A DNA stretch of 64,000 nt from Streptomyces sp. TRM68416 (GCF_014596915.1 NZ_JACVWU010000026.1:1-64000), one strand, 5' to 3'; positions 16,157 through 24,395 are shown, counted from the stretch's first letter. Numbers and translations: made by a program. The notes: generated from the sequence alone by a model not told the origin.

Positions 16157-16840
16157 TCAGGCCGCCGGATGGGGCTCCCCGGTGCCCACCCTGCGGGCGA
16201 GGCGGCCGAGCAGGACGGCGTTGAGGAGGCCGGCTGCGGCGGTGCCGGTGAAGAAGATCAGGGAGGTGAGCCAGGAGTCGCCGGTGGGCATGGCCAGGAC
16301 GGCGAGGAGGCTGAAGGGGGCCGTGGTCATGAGGGGCCAGATGCCCGCGAAGCCGGGGTCCGGCGACAGGTGGACGGCGTAGAAGCAGAAGCCCAGGGCC
16401 GCGGCGACCACGGCGAGGTATCCGCGTGCGAGCCAGTTGTCGACGGCGGGAGCGAGCAGGTCCCGGAGCCTGTGCGGCCGTGGGCCGGCGGTGCGGGTGC
16501 CGAGCGCGGCGGCGCCCTGCCTCGCGGTGAGGGCGCCGAGCACGGCCGCGTTCACGAAGGCGGCCAGCAGGAGCCATGCGGCGGTGAAGGTGAGGGCGAG
16601 CACCTGGGCCGCGCCTCCGCCGTCGGTGCCGGGGCCGAAGGGCAGGGCCATGGCGAAGAAGGACCAGGGTGCCGTGAGCAGCATCGGGGCGGCGGCGACG
16701 GGGCTGTCCGGGAAGAGGAACACCGCCGGGACGGAGGCGCCGAAGACGGCCAGGTAGCCGCGGCCGAGCCAGGTGCCCGTGGCGAGCGCCGACAGCCGGC
16801 GCAGGCGCGGAAGGCGGCGGGGGTGGGCGTCGTGCGTCAT
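16157..16840 (-). CDS. Integral membrane protein, SCO4225-like
   Basis: 227 residues from the ATG at 16840 (MTHDAHPRR); an in-frame ATG at 16909 adds 23 polar residues. There are about six hydrophobic segments in two similar halves, each starting W-L-(A/G)-R-G-Y-L-A-V (TGTWLGRGYLAVFGASV and VDNWLARGYLAVVAAALG), which indicates an internal duplication. It recalls the SCO4225 family of Streptomyces membrane proteins of unknown function. It stands alone; the upstream sigma/CU044 pair ends outside it. Confidence 0.75.
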   Translation of the reverse strand: MTHDAHPRRLPRLRRLSALATGTWLGRGYLAVFGASVPAVFLFPDSPVAAAPMLLTAPWSFFAMALPFGPGTDGGGAAQVLALTFTAAWLLLAAFVNAAVLGALTARQGAAALGTRTAGPRPHRLRDLLAPAVDNWLARGYLAVVAAALGFCFYAVHLSPDPGFAGIWPLMTTAPFSLLAVLAMPTGDSWLTSLIFFTGTAAAGLLNAVLLGRLARRVGTGEPHPAA

Positions 16841-17051
16841 CGCGGGCTCCTCGGACGGTTCCGTGGTCGGTGTGTTCTCCACGATGGCCCGGCGGACGGG
16901 TTCGGACATGAGTACGCATGCTCAGACCCGTCTGGGGACAGTCGCCCGGATCGATACGGAAAACGCATGCTCCGCGACCGTCAAATTCGGTACTTTTCCC
17001 TTGCCTTCGGCGCCCGGACCAGTGCGCTGGAGCGCGTGAACAGGGGGAATC

Positions 17052-17867
17052 ATGAAACTCGTCACCAGGAGCCAGCTCGGCTGGCCCACATCCGCCGCGC
17101 CGACCCAGACGTCCACCAAGGGCGTCAAGGTGCACTACGCGGGCTCACCCGTCTCCAAGAACCTCCTCGCCCACCACGACCTGTGCGTCGACCACTGGCA
17201 GCAGATCCGCAAGTCGCACCTGGCGAACACGGTGGAGAACTACTCCGACATCGCCTACAACTACGGCGCCTGCCCGCACGGCTACCTGCTGGAGGGCCGC
17301 GGCCTCCGCCGCCGTACCGGCGCCAACGGCAACCAGGAGCTCAACAGGGGCCACTACGCCATCATCGGCCTCGTCGGCAGCGAGGGCCTGACCCAACCCA
17401 CGGACGCCATGCTCTCCGCGATCCGCGACGGCATCGAGCTGCTGCGCAAGCACGGCGCCGGCAACGAGATCAAGGGCCACCGCGACGGACACGCGACCGC
17501 CTGCCCGGGCAAGGCGCTGTACGCGTGGGTGCAGAAGGGTGCGCCCCGGCCCGGGGGCACCGAGACGAAGCCCGGCACCGGGGGCGGTCCGGCCAGGCCG
17601 AAGGTGGAGCCGTATCCCGGCGCCGCCTTCTTCCTCAAGGACGGCAAGCCCGCGCTGGGCAAGAAGTCGCCGATCTTCACCGCCATGGGCAAGCGGCTCG
17701 TCGCCGTCGGCTGCGGCCGCTACACGGTCGGCCCCGGCCCCACGCTCGGCCCCGCGGACATCGAGAGCTACGAGGCCTGGCAGCGCAAGTGCGGCTTCAC
17801 CGGCGCAGAGGCCAAGTGGCCGCCCGGCAAGACGACTTGGGACAAGCTGAAGGTCCCGAACGTCTAG
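17052..17867 (+). CDS. N-acetylmuramoyl-L-alanine amidase (PGRP type) with peptidoglycan-binding tail
   Basis: 271 residues. The N-terminal amidase_2/PGRP domain (about 1-160) has VHYAGSP near the start, NYSDIAYNYGACPHGYLLEGR, GHYAIIG and the zinc/substrate segment KGHRDGHATACPGKALYAW. A linker rich in Gly/Pro/Lys follows, then a C-terminal domain (FFLKDGKPALGKKSPIFTAMGKRLVAVGCGRY, ESYEAWQRKCGFTGAEA) of the type fused to Streptomyces PGRP amidases. No clear signal peptide is seen, so export is uncertain. ATG at 17052 follows a GGGGG sequence. The stop overlaps the convergent SDR stop. Confidence 0.85.
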   Translation: MKLVTRSQLGWPTSAAPTQTSTKGVKVHYAGSPVSKNLLAHHDLCVDHWQQIRKSHLANTVENYSDIAYNYGACPHGYLLEGRGLRRRTGANGNQELNRGHYAIIGLVGSEGLTQPTDAMLSAIRDGIELLRKHGAGNEIKGHRDGHATACPGKALYAWVQKGAPRPGGTETKPGTGGGPARPKVEPYPGAAFFLKDGKPALGKKSPIFTAMGKRLVAVGCGRYTVGPGPTLGPADIESYEAWQRKCGFTGAEAKWPPGKTTWDKLKVPNV

Positions 17868-18889
17868 GCTGCACGCCCGAATTCGTCCGCCACCAGGCGG
17901 GACGCCCAGTGTCGCAGCGCCTGCTCCACCGGAGGGTGGCGCAGGCCGGCTGCGCGGGCCAGGCGGTCGGCGGATCCGGTGTCGTAGCGCTCCTCGGAGA
18001 GGAAGCCGAGCGTCTCCGGGTCCGCCCCGGTCAGGGTCCGGGGCAGGCGGCGGATCAGGCCCACGGGGAGGGTGAGGCGCGGTGCCCTGACGCCGAGGTG
18101 GTCCGCGAGGAGTGCGACCAGGTCCGGCAGGCAGGGGGTCGCGGGGTCGAGCACCCAGTGCCGGTGGACGGGGTCCTGGTCCAACTCCGTTACGGACGCC
18201 AGGAATTCGGCCAGGTAGTCGACGGTGACGACCGGGACGAACGTACGGCGGCTGCCGGGCAGCGCGGGCAGTCGGCCCGTCCACAACTGCTCGACGATGC
18301 CCGCCAGGCCGATGTACTGCCCCGCCTCGCCGGTGGCCGAATGCCCGATCACCGAGCTGGGGTTGACCACCGTCAGCGGCACGCCGAGCTGCGGCGCGGT
18401 GAGGCGTACCGCCGCGTCGCCCTCCGTCTTGGACGCCTCGTAGGCGCCCAACTCCGCGTAGAGACGCGGCCCGTCGAGCCGGGCCTCCTGGCTGACCCGG
18501 TAGCCGGACAGATGCACGAGCCTGCGCAGGCGCGGGCGCGTCGCCGACCAGTGCACTACGTTGCGGGCGCCGTCCGCGTTGACCGGGCGGGCCTCCTCGG
18601 CGGTCAGGCCGAAGCGGTAGAGCGCGGCGGTGTTGAACACGTCGCGGACGTCGCCGAGCAACTCCTCGTCGGCCGGGGTGAGTCCGAGGCAGGGGCGGGT
18701 GATGTCGGCGGCCACGGTGACGAGGGCGCGGTCGTCCGCGCCGTGGTCGCGCAGCCAGCGCCGCAGTCCCGCGTCGCGCGCGCTCCCGCCGCGTACCGCC
18801 GCGGCGACCGGCACGCCCCGGCCGAGCAGGGCGAGCAGAAGCCAGCGGCCGGTGAAGCCGGTGGCACCGAGGACCAGGGTGGAGCTCAT
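17864..18889 (-). CDS. Extended short-chain dehydrogenase/NAD-dependent epimerase-like protein
   Basis: 341 residues. The Rossmann motif is VLGATGFTGRWLL (residues about 5-17, TGxxGxxG form), with a catalytic YEASK-type segment (LGAYEASKTEGDAAVRL) and a C-terminal substrate domain. It resembles male-sterility/isoflavone-reductase-like and thioester-reductase C-terminal domains; the substrate is unknown. Downstream of a TetR gene on the same strand, and a 20-base operator identical to the one before tetR lies 18 bases before the start, so the repressor almost certainly controls it. Confidence 0.8.
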   Translation of the reverse strand: MSSTLVLGATGFTGRWLLLALLGRGVPVAAAVRGGSARDAGLRRWLRDHGADDRALVTVAADITRPCLGLTPADEELLGDVRDVFNTAALYRFGLTAEEARPVNADGARNVVHWSATRPRLRRLVHLSGYRVSQEARLDGPRLYAELGAYEASKTEGDAAVRLTAPQLGVPLTVVNPSSVIGHSATGEAGQYIGLAGIVEQLWTGRLPALPGSRRTFVPVVTVDYLAEFLASVTELDQDPVHRHWVLDPATPCLPDLVALLADHLGVRAPRLTLPVGLIRRLPRTLTGADPETLGFLSEERYDTGSADRLARAAGLRHPPVEQALRHWASRLVADEFGRAA

Positions 18890-18906
18890 GAGAACCTCCG
18901 AAAAAG

Positions 18907-18926
18907 TAGACCGGTCTGCATATTTT
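18907..18926. promoter_or_regulatory. TetR operator before the SDR gene
   Basis: TAGACCGGTCTGCATATTTT, holding the palindrome AGACCGGTCT at 18908-18917, lies 18 bases upstream of the SDR start. An identical 20-mer occurs upstream of the tetR gene. Confidence 0.8.
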
Positions 18927-18948
18927 TAGGTCATGGGGCAAGCCCCGA

Positions 18949-19521
18949 TCACTCCGCGAGCAGCAACTCCGCCGCCCGCGCCGCCTGTTCGAGCGGCAGG
19001 CGGCTGCGCTGCACCCTGGCCAGCAGCAGCGCCCCCTCCACCTGCGCGAGCACCGCACTCGCGCGCGCCTCGGCCGAGGCGGCGGAGTGCCCCTCCGCGG
19101 TCAGACAGTCGGCCAGCGCCTGCTGCCAGCGCCCGTACGCCTCGGCGCAGACGCCGCGCAACACCTCGTTGCCACCCGCCACTTCGAGCGCCACAGTCGC
19201 CAGCGGGCAGCCCTTGTCGTAGTCGGATGCCTCCATCCGCTCGGCGAAGACGTCGAGCAGCCGACGGACGATCTCCAGCGCGGACAGCCGGTCGGCACCG
19301 AGGGACGCGATCAGGTCGCCGACCTCCTGGCCGCTCTCCGTCAGCGCCGCGGCCACCAACTGGTCCTTGCCCGCGGGGAAGTGGAAGTACAGGGAGCCGC
19401 GCGGCGCCCCGCTCTCGGCCAGCACCTGGTTCAGGCCCGTGCCGAAGTAGCCCCGCGCCTCGATCAGTGCGCGCGTGGCGGCGATCAGCCGGGAGCGCGT
19501 CTCCTCGCCCTTGACACCCAT
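18949..19521 (-). CDS. TetR-family transcriptional repressor
   Basis: 190 residues from ATG 19521. The helix-turn-helix is within residues 4-52 (KGEETRSRLIAATRALIEARGYFG, then VLAESGAPRGSLYFHFPAGKDQL), close to the LmrA/YxaF/TetR_C_11-type group that binds drugs or quinones. The C-terminal ligand domain holds KGCPLATVALEV. It is the first gene of a leftward pair with the SDR. A 20-base operator copy lies 11 bases before its start, so it is probably autoregulated, with the ligand possibly the SDR substrate. Confidence 0.88.
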   Translation of the reverse strand: MGVKGEETRSRLIAATRALIEARGYFGTGLNQVLAESGAPRGSLYFHFPAGKDQLVAAALTESGQEVGDLIASLGADRLSALEIVRRLLDVFAERMEASDYDKGCPLATVALEVAGGNEVLRGVCAEAYGRWQQALADCLTAEGHSAASAEARASAVLAQVEGALLLARVQRSRLPLEQAARAAELLLAE

Positions 19522-19532
19522 GGGCAGGACAA

Positions 19533-19552
19533 TAGACCGGTCTGCATATTTT
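19533..19552. promoter_or_regulatory. TetR operator before tetR
   Basis: Second copy of TAGACCGGTCTGCATATTTT (palindrome core 19534-19543), 20 of 20 bases identical and in the same orientation as the copy before the SDR gene. It implies coordinated repression and autoregulation. Confidence 0.8.
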
Positions 19553-19599
19553 CCGCTACCTGCCTTCATCACCCCCGCGTGGCGTGCGATGCTGGCTCC

Positions 19600-19992
19600 G
19601 TGAACATCGAGGACCTGGTCCGGCTGCGGCAGGCGCGGGACCGCATGGACCGCGAGTACACCGAGCCCCTCGACGTGACGGCCCTTGCCCGCACGGCCCT
19701 GATGTCCCCGGGCCACTTCCAGCGCAGCTTCCGCGAGGCGTTCGGCGAGACGCCGTACGGCTACCTCATGACCCGCCGCATCGAGCGCGCCAAGGCGCTG
19801 CTGCGCCGCGGGGACCTCACGGTCACGGAGGTCTGCATGGCCGTCGGCTGCACATCGCTCGGCTCGTTCAGCTCGCGCTTCACCCAGCTGGTCGGCGAGA
19901 CCCCGAGCGCCTACCGGGCCCGCGAGCACACGGACAGCGCGGCCATCCCGCCCTGCGTGGCCCGTCGCTTCACCCGACCGAAACGGTCGTAG
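19600..19992 (+). CDS. Short AraC-family regulator
   Basis: 130 residues comprising one AraC DNA-binding domain only. Helix-turn-helix 1 is LDVTALARTALMSPGHFQRSFREAFGETPYGYLMTRRI, and helix-turn-helix 2 is LTVTEVCMAVGCTSLGSFSSRFTQLVGETPSAYR. There is no ligand-binding domain. GTG at 19600 is the start that gives the canonical length. It lies 35 bases upstream of a VOC protein gene on the same strand, a recurring pairing in which the regulator controls or is co-expressed with the dioxygenase-fold protein. Confidence 0.88.
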   Translation: MNIEDLVRLRQARDRMDREYTEPLDVTALARTALMSPGHFQRSFREAFGETPYGYLMTRRIERAKALLRRGDLTVTEVCMAVGCTSLGSFSSRFTQLVGETPSAYRAREHTDSAAIPPCVARRFTRPKRS

Positions 19993-20027
19993 CTGCCGAA
20001 ACGGTCGTGGCGGCCTAGCCTGCTGTC

Positions 20028-20450
20028 ATGGACAGCAATCCGGGCGTCAAACTCAAGAACTGCTTCCTCGCCGTCGACGACCACGACAAGGCGATCGCCT
20101 TCTACGTGGACGTCCTGGGCATGGAGGTGCGCAACGACGTCTCGTACGAGGGGATGCGCTGGGTGACCGTCGGCTCGCCGCTCCAGCCCGACGTGGACAT
20201 CGTGCTGGAGCCGCCCGCCGCCGACCCCGACATCTCCCCCGCCGACCGGGAGGCGATGGCGCGCCTCCTCGCCAAGGGTGTGCTGCGCGGGGTCAACTTC
20301 ACCACCCCCGACTGCGACGCCCTGTTCGCGCGGGTACGGGAGTCGGGCGCCGATGTGATCCAGGAGCCGACGGACATGCCGTACGGCGTGCGCGACTGCG
20401 CGTTCCGGGACCCGGCGGGAAATATGCTGCGGTTCATGCAGGCCGGCTGA
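20028..20450 (+). CDS. VOC (glyoxalase/dioxygenase superfamily) protein
   Basis: 140 residues with the two beta-alpha-beta-beta-beta modules of the vicinal-oxygen-chelate fold (LKNCFLAVDDHDKAIAFYVDVLGMEVRND and GVNFTTPDCDALFARVRESGADV), ending in CAFRDPAGNMLRFMQ. Metal ligands and substrate cannot be fixed by eye. Follows the AraC gene by 35 bases and precedes a second VOC gene by 15 bases, so the three may be one operon. Confidence 0.85.
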   Translation: MDSNPGVKLKNCFLAVDDHDKAIAFYVDVLGMEVRNDVSYEGMRWVTVGSPLQPDVDIVLEPPAADPDISPADREAMARLLAKGVLRGVNFTTPDCDALFARVRESGADVIQEPTDMPYGVRDCAFRDPAGNMLRFMQAG

Positions 20451-20465
20451 CCTACGATCCCCGGC

Positions 20466-21194
20466 ATGACCCTTCGCTGGACGTACGCCTTCATCGACCG
20501 CCCCGCCCCGCTCTTCGGCCCCGCCTGCGACTTCTGGACCGCGGTCACGGGGACGCTGCTTTCCGAACTCCGTGGTGATCAGGGTGAGTTCGTGACCCTG
20601 CTGCCCGACTCGGGGGACCCGTGCGTCAAGGTCCAGGGCGTCGCCGAGGGTGAGGGCGGCGCGCATCTCGACTTCGCCGTGGACGACGTAGCGGAATCCG
20701 TGAAGGAGGCACTGCGGCTCGGGGCCGGTATGGCGGCCGAGCACGAGGGGTGGGCCGTACTTCGTTCACCCGCGGGGCAGTTGTTCTGTGCCGTGCCCTG
20801 GCAGGGGGAGGCGACCCGGCCGCCCGTGGTGCGGGGAACCCGGCTGGACCAGGTGTGCCTGGACATCCCGCCCTCGCTCTACGACGCCGAAGTCGCGTTC
20901 TGGAGCACGCTGTTGCCGGGATGGGCGTCCCACCCCGGCTCGCTGCCGGAGTTCCACGTGGTCGAACCCCCGGCCGGGCTGCCCATCCGTATCCTGCTCC
21001 AGCGTCTCGGCACCGAGCGCCCGCTCTCCGCCCATCTGGACCTGGCCTGCGCGGACATCGCGGCGACCCGGGCCCGCCATGAGGAGCTGGGCGCGGAGAC
21101 GGTTTCCCACGGCTCGCACTGGACGGTCATGCGCGATCCGGCCGGCGGTGCGTACTGCCTGACGGGGCGGAACCCGGAGACAGGCAGCCGCTAA
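20466..21194 (+). CDS. Two-domain VOC protein
   Basis: 242 residues with two similar VOC domains: RWTYAFIDRPAPLFGPACDFW through SPAGQLFCAVPWQG (about 1-120), and TRLDQVCLDIPPSLYDAEVAFWSTLLPGW through DPAGGAYCLTGRNP (about 125-238). The tandem could form a complete barrel in one chain. Function is unknown. ATG at 20466. The stop converges with and overlaps the next leftward gene by 4 bases. Confidence 0.82.
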   Translation: MTLRWTYAFIDRPAPLFGPACDFWTAVTGTLLSELRGDQGEFVTLLPDSGDPCVKVQGVAEGEGGAHLDFAVDDVAESVKEALRLGAGMAAEHEGWAVLRSPAGQLFCAVPWQGEATRPPVVRGTRLDQVCLDIPPSLYDAEVAFWSTLLPGWASHPGSLPEFHVVEPPAGLPIRILLQRLGTERPLSAHLDLACADIAATRARHEELGAETVSHGSHWTVMRDPAGGAYCLTGRNPETGSR

Positions 21195-21433
21195 CGGCCC
21201 GTGCTGTAGGCGCACAGGACGATCGTCCCGTCGGAGCGGGGGGACGGGGTGAGGCCGGGGCCGGGGCAGTCGGAGTCCGGGCCCACTGATGGCGGCTCGA
21301 AGGTCTCCGCACCGCCGTGCGGTACCGGCTGCTCGTCCGTGTCCTGCAGCCACAGCGTGAGCCCGCCGCCCAGGATCACGACGGCCGCCCACACCGCCAC
21401 GGCCCACCGCCACCGGCGGCGCCCTTCGGTCAC
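21191..21433 (-). CDS. Small single-pass membrane protein
   Basis: 80 residues: a short basic start (VTEGRRRWRW), one membrane helix (AVAVWAAVVILGGGLTLWLQD), and an acidic Pro-rich exterior tail with two cysteines (DSDCPGPG, IVLCAY). GTG at 21433 overlaps the TGA of the DUF952 gene, so the two are translationally coupled. No family recognised. Confidence 0.6.
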   Translation of the reverse strand: MTEGRRRWRWAVAVWAAVVILGGGLTLWLQDTDEQPVPHGGAETFEPPSVGPDSDCPGPGLTPSPRSDGTIVLCAYSTGR

Positions 21434-21747
21434 GGCCACGGCTCCACGGCCACGACCGCCTCGACCGGGATCGGACCGTAGATGTGCGGGAACTCCTCGC
21501 CGCCGGGCTTTGCCGCCTCGTACTTCAGCGGGACGCCGAGGCGCCCGGGATCCACGACCAGGACGACGAGATCGTCCAGGTCCGCGAAGAACGCCGCCGC
21601 CGTGCGCGGCAGTTGGGCCCGGGTGGAGCAGTGGATGAAGCCCTCCTCCCGGAGGGTCCTCCCGCGCGTCGAGATCTCGTACGTGCCCTTGGCGCGGGCC
21701 GCCTCCCACAGGGAACGCTCGGTGAGGTGCAGGACGGGGTCGGTCAT
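21430..21747 (-). CDS. DUF952 domain protein
   Basis: 105 residues matching the DUF952 pattern: LHLTERSLWEAARAKGTYEIST, then EGFIHCSTRAQLPRTAAAFF and DLVVLVVDPGRLGVPLKYE, ending FPHIYGPIPVEAVVAVEPW. This small cytoplasmic family, related in fold to ADP-ribose-transfer enzymes, has no established role. It lies 9 bases after the sigma factor's convergent-free end on the same strand as the small membrane gene that follows. Confidence 0.85.
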   Translation of the reverse strand: MTDPVLHLTERSLWEAARAKGTYEISTRGRTLREEGFIHCSTRAQLPRTAAAFFADLDDLVVLVVDPGRLGVPLKYEAAKPGGEEFPHIYGPIPVEAVVAVEPWP

Positions 21748-21756
21748 GGCTTCACG

Positions 21757-22956
21757 TTACGGCCTGATCCGCGCCGCACGCCCCAGCAGGTAGCGCTGCT
21801 CGGGCAGGCTCATGGTCTGCGCGGCCGCCGACTCGTAGGCGGCGCGGGCCTCGTCGTAGGAGCCGGCGCGCTCCAGGAGGTGTCCGCGTACGGCGTCGAG
21901 TCGGTGGCCCAAGTCGACGTCGAGGGTGTCCAGTTCGGCCAGGCCCGCCTGGGGGCCGTGGACCATGGCCACGGCGACGGCACGGTTGAGGCGTTCGACG
22001 GGGCCGGGGACGAGGTCCACCAGGACGTCGTAGAGGCCGAGGATCTCGCGCCAGTCGGTGGCCTCGGCGGACGGCGCCTCGTCGTGCACGGCGGCGATGG
22101 CCGCGCGCAGTTGGTAGGGGCCGGCCGGACCGTGCGAGAGGGCGTGGGTGATCAGGGCCACGCCCTCCTCGATCTCGGCCTTGTCCCAGCGGTCGCGGTC
22201 CTGTTCGTCGAGGGGCACGAGATCGCCGTGCGGGCCGGTGCGGGCCTCGCGGCGGGCGTCGGTGAGCAGCATGAGGGCGAGCAGGCCGGTGACCTCGCCG
22301 TGGTCCGGGAGCAGCCGGTGGACCGCGCGGGTCAGCCGGACCGCCTCGGCGGCGAGGTCGCGCCGCTGGAGGGACGGCCCCGAGGTCGCCGTATAGCCCT
22401 CGTTGAAGATCAGGTACAGCGTCTGCAGGACGGCGGGCAGCCGCTCGGCCCAGTTGTCCGGGCAGCCGAAGCCCACCCCGCGCACCTTCTGCTTGGCGCG
22501 GCTGATCCGCTGGGCCATGGTCGCCTCGGGGACGAGGTGCGCACGGGCGATCTCGGCCGTGGTCAGGCCGCCGACCGCGCGCAGGGTGAGGGCGACCTGG
22601 GCGGGCGGGGTGAGGTCGGGGTGGCAGCACAGGAAGAGCAGCGAGAGGGTGTCGTCCTCGCGGGGAGCGCGGTCCGCGCCGGACGCCAGGCGCTCGCCGA
22701 GGGCCACCGCCTTCTCCTCCCGCGCCCGCCGGGCGTCGTCCGCCCGCAGCGCGTCGGTCAGCTTGCGCGAGGCCACCTTGATCAGCCAGCCGCGCGGGTT
22801 GTCCGGCACCCCGGCCGAGGGCCACTGCCCGGCGGCGGCGAGCAGCGCCTCCTGTACGGCGTCCTCGGCGGCGTCGAAATGGCCGTAGCGGCGGACGAGT
22901 GCGCCGAGGACCTGCGGCGCGTGGCGGCGCAGCAGGTCCTCGACGGTGTCGCTCAC
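21757..22956 (-). CDS. ECF42-type sigma factor with long C-terminal extension
   Basis: 399 residues. Sigma region 2 (FDAAEDAVQEALLAAAGQWPSAGVPDNPRGWLIKVASRKLTDALR) and region 4 (LTLRAVGGLTTAEIARAHLVPEATMAQRISRAKQKVR) are followed by a 220-residue helical extension (FNEGYTATSGP, ALMLLTDARREAR, YQLRAAIAAVHDEAP, LLERAGSYDEARAAYESAAAQ). This is the hallmark of ECF42, in which the TPR-like extension replaces an anti-sigma factor. GTG at 22956 follows the YciI stop by 5 bases. The adjacent YciI/DGPF gene is the usual ECF42 partner and likely target. Confidence 0.88.
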   Translation of the reverse strand: MSDTVEDLLRRHAPQVLGALVRRYGHFDAAEDAVQEALLAAAGQWPSAGVPDNPRGWLIKVASRKLTDALRADDARRAREEKAVALGERLASGADRAPREDDTLSLLFLCCHPDLTPPAQVALTLRAVGGLTTAEIARAHLVPEATMAQRISRAKQKVRGVGFGCPDNWAERLPAVLQTLYLIFNEGYTATSGPSLQRRDLAAEAVRLTRAVHRLLPDHGEVTGLLALMLLTDARREARTGPHGDLVPLDEQDRDRWDKAEIEEGVALITHALSHGPAGPYQLRAAIAAVHDEAPSAEATDWREILGLYDVLVDLVPGPVERLNRAVAVAMVHGPQAGLAELDTLDVDLGHRLDAVRGHLLERAGSYDEARAAYESAAAQTMSLPEQRYLLGRAARIRP

Positions 22957-22961
22957 GGGGT

Positions 22962-23378
22962 TCAGACGTCCCCGCCGCCTTCGCCGATGGGCCGGATCAC
23001 CACCGGGTACTCGGGCGCCCCGGCGGGCACGGGGCACTGGGCCACGCGGGCGGCGATCTCGGTGACCCGTTCCAGGCTCGCGCAGTCGAGGACCCAGTAG
23101 CCGGCCAGCAGCTCCTTGGTCTCGCCGTACGGGCCGTCGGTGATCACGGGCTTGCCGTCCGCGCCGCGGCTGACGTGCCGGGCCTTCGCGGGCTCGGTCA
23201 GCCCCTGGGCGTCGACCAGTTCGCCGGACTCGGCGAGGTCGTCGTTGATCGCGCCCATCCAGGCGAACATCGCCTGGATGTCCTTCTCGGTCCAGGCCGC
23301 CGGGGAGTGCTCGGAGGTCCGGCCCTGCATGGCCTCGTAGTCCGCCTGCGTTCCCTGCACCATGACCAGGTACTTCAT
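22962..23378 (-). CDS. YciI/DGPF family protein, partner of the ECF42 sigma factor
   Basis: 138 residues. MKYLVMVQGTQADYEA opens a YCII-related dimeric alpha-beta barrel; VITDGPYGETKELLAGYWVLDCASLERVTEIAARV contains the diagnostic DGPF-like DGPY motif. Function is unknown, but it is typically the gene activated by the neighbouring ECF42 factor. ATG at 23378 is preceded by AGGAGC. It lies directly upstream of, and probably co-transcribed with, the sigma gene. Confidence 0.88.
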   Translation of the reverse strand: MKYLVMVQGTQADYEAMQGRTSEHSPAAWTEKDIQAMFAWMGAINDDLAESGELVDAQGLTEPAKARHVSRGADGKPVITDGPYGETKELLAGYWVLDCASLERVTEIAARVAQCPVPAGAPEYPVVIRPIGEGGGDV

Positions 23379-23473
23379 GACTGGGCTCCTTCGGTTCGCG
23401 CCACCCGTCGGGCGGCTCTCACAGGGGACGTCGGAGCCGGATCGGCGTTCTCGACATGGTGGGGGCCGGCGGT

Positions 23474-23755
23474 TCAGGAATTTTTCTCCGCGGGCTCCCC
23501 CGGCCCTTCGGGCTCGCCTCGATCCTCTGCGCGCTCGTGGTGGTCGGGGTGCTTGTGGCGTGGATGGTGCCCGTGGTGGTGATGTGGATCGCGGCACTCC
23601 TCCTCGGAGCCTTCTTCCACATAGGCCTCGCAGTCGGGGTTGCGGCACGGGCCGGCCACCCAGCGCGGGACCCAGGCGCCCAGCGTCTTGTGACGCCGGA
23701 CGACCGTTTCGACGGACTGTCCGCAGACGGGACAGGCATGCGCGTCGCTGCCCAT
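23474..23755 (-). CDS. Small zinc-ribbon-like protein with histidine-rich tail
   Basis: 93 residues. CPVCGQSVE and CRNPDCE form a probable four-cysteine zinc ribbon (C9, C12, and C37, C42). A DPHHHHGHHPRHKHPDHHE segment and an acidic end follow. The histidines suggest metal binding or storage. It is transcribed leftward with its start 18 bases after the reductase gene stop, so it may be in that operon. No family name assigned. Confidence 0.65.
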   Translation of the reverse strand: MGSDAHACPVCGQSVETVVRRHKTLGAWVPRWVAGPCRNPDCEAYVEEGSEEECRDPHHHHGHHPRHKHPDHHERAEDRGEPEGPGEPAEKNS

Positions 23756-23773
23756 GGTCCCAGGGTAGGCCGG

Positions 23774-24358
23774 TCAGCGCTTTCGTGCGTAGGTGCGCAC
23801 CAGCACTCCGTTGGCGAAGGTGCGCACCCCCTCCAGGGTGAAGTCCGTGACGCTGAAGTCGGTGCCGAACATCGGCATGCCCGTGCCGTAGACCTGCGGG
23901 TAGGTCTTGATGACGAGTTCGTCGATCTCGTCGAGGAGTTCGCCCGCCACCCGTGAGCCGCCGCAGAGCCAGATGCCGAGGTCGCTCTCCTCGGCCTTCA
24001 GTTCCCGGACCCGGGCGACCAGGTCGCCCTCGATCACCGTCACGTTCGGGTCGGGGGAGGCGCCGAGGGTGCGGGAGGCGACGTACTCGCGCAGGTGGGA
24101 GTACGGGCTGGTGATGCCGGCGTCGAGGGCGAGCTGGTAGCTGGCCCGGCCCTGGATCACCGTGTCGAAGTTGGGGTTCGCGGCGTCCTTGACGCCGAGT
24201 TGCTCGCGGCCCTGGGCCGGGAGGGTGTCCGGGTAGGCCGAGGTGAGCCAGCCGAGGAACTCGTCGTCGAGGTAGGCGTACATCGACGAGGCGTCGCCCT
24301 TCGGGTCGCCGATGAAGCCGTCGATGGAGCAGGCGACGTAGTACGTGAGCTTTCGCAA
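23774..24358 (-). CDS. RibD-C/dihydrofolate-reductase-like protein
   Basis: 194 residues from the TTG at 24358 (GGAAAGAG upstream). LRKLTYYVACSIDGFIGDPKGD is the standard opening of the bifunctional deaminase-reductase C-terminal family; LGIWLCGGSRVAGELLDEIDELVI is its NADPH-binding/GG segment. Stand-alone members are general DHFR-fold reductases with unknown substrates. Divergent from a TetR gene across 113 bases that hold paired repeats, so it is the likely target of that repressor. Confidence 0.85.
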   Translation of the reverse strand: MRKLTYYVACSIDGFIGDPKGDASSMYAYLDDEFLGWLTSAYPDTLPAQGREQLGVKDAANPNFDTVIQGRASYQLALDAGITSPYSHLREYVASRTLGASPDPNVTVIEGDLVARVRELKAEESDLGIWLCGGSRVAGELLDEIDELVIKTYPQVYGTGMPMFGTDFSVTDFTLEGVRTFANGVLVRTYARKR

Positions 24359-24395
24359 GCCGGTCTCTTTCCGTAGGGTGACCTGTGAACAACTC

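Noticed and set aside
15920..19222. Open frame of 1,100 codons on the plus strand
   Set aside because: It runs antisense to the sigma/CU044 region, the membrane protein and the SDR, and across the PGRP gene in another frame. It has no domain, and its composition is that of a GC-driven shadow.
21752..22825. Alternative 357-codon gene overlapping the ECF42 sigma factor
   Set aside because: It is the out-of-frame shadow; the sigma regions 2 and 4 lie in the 21757-22956 frame.
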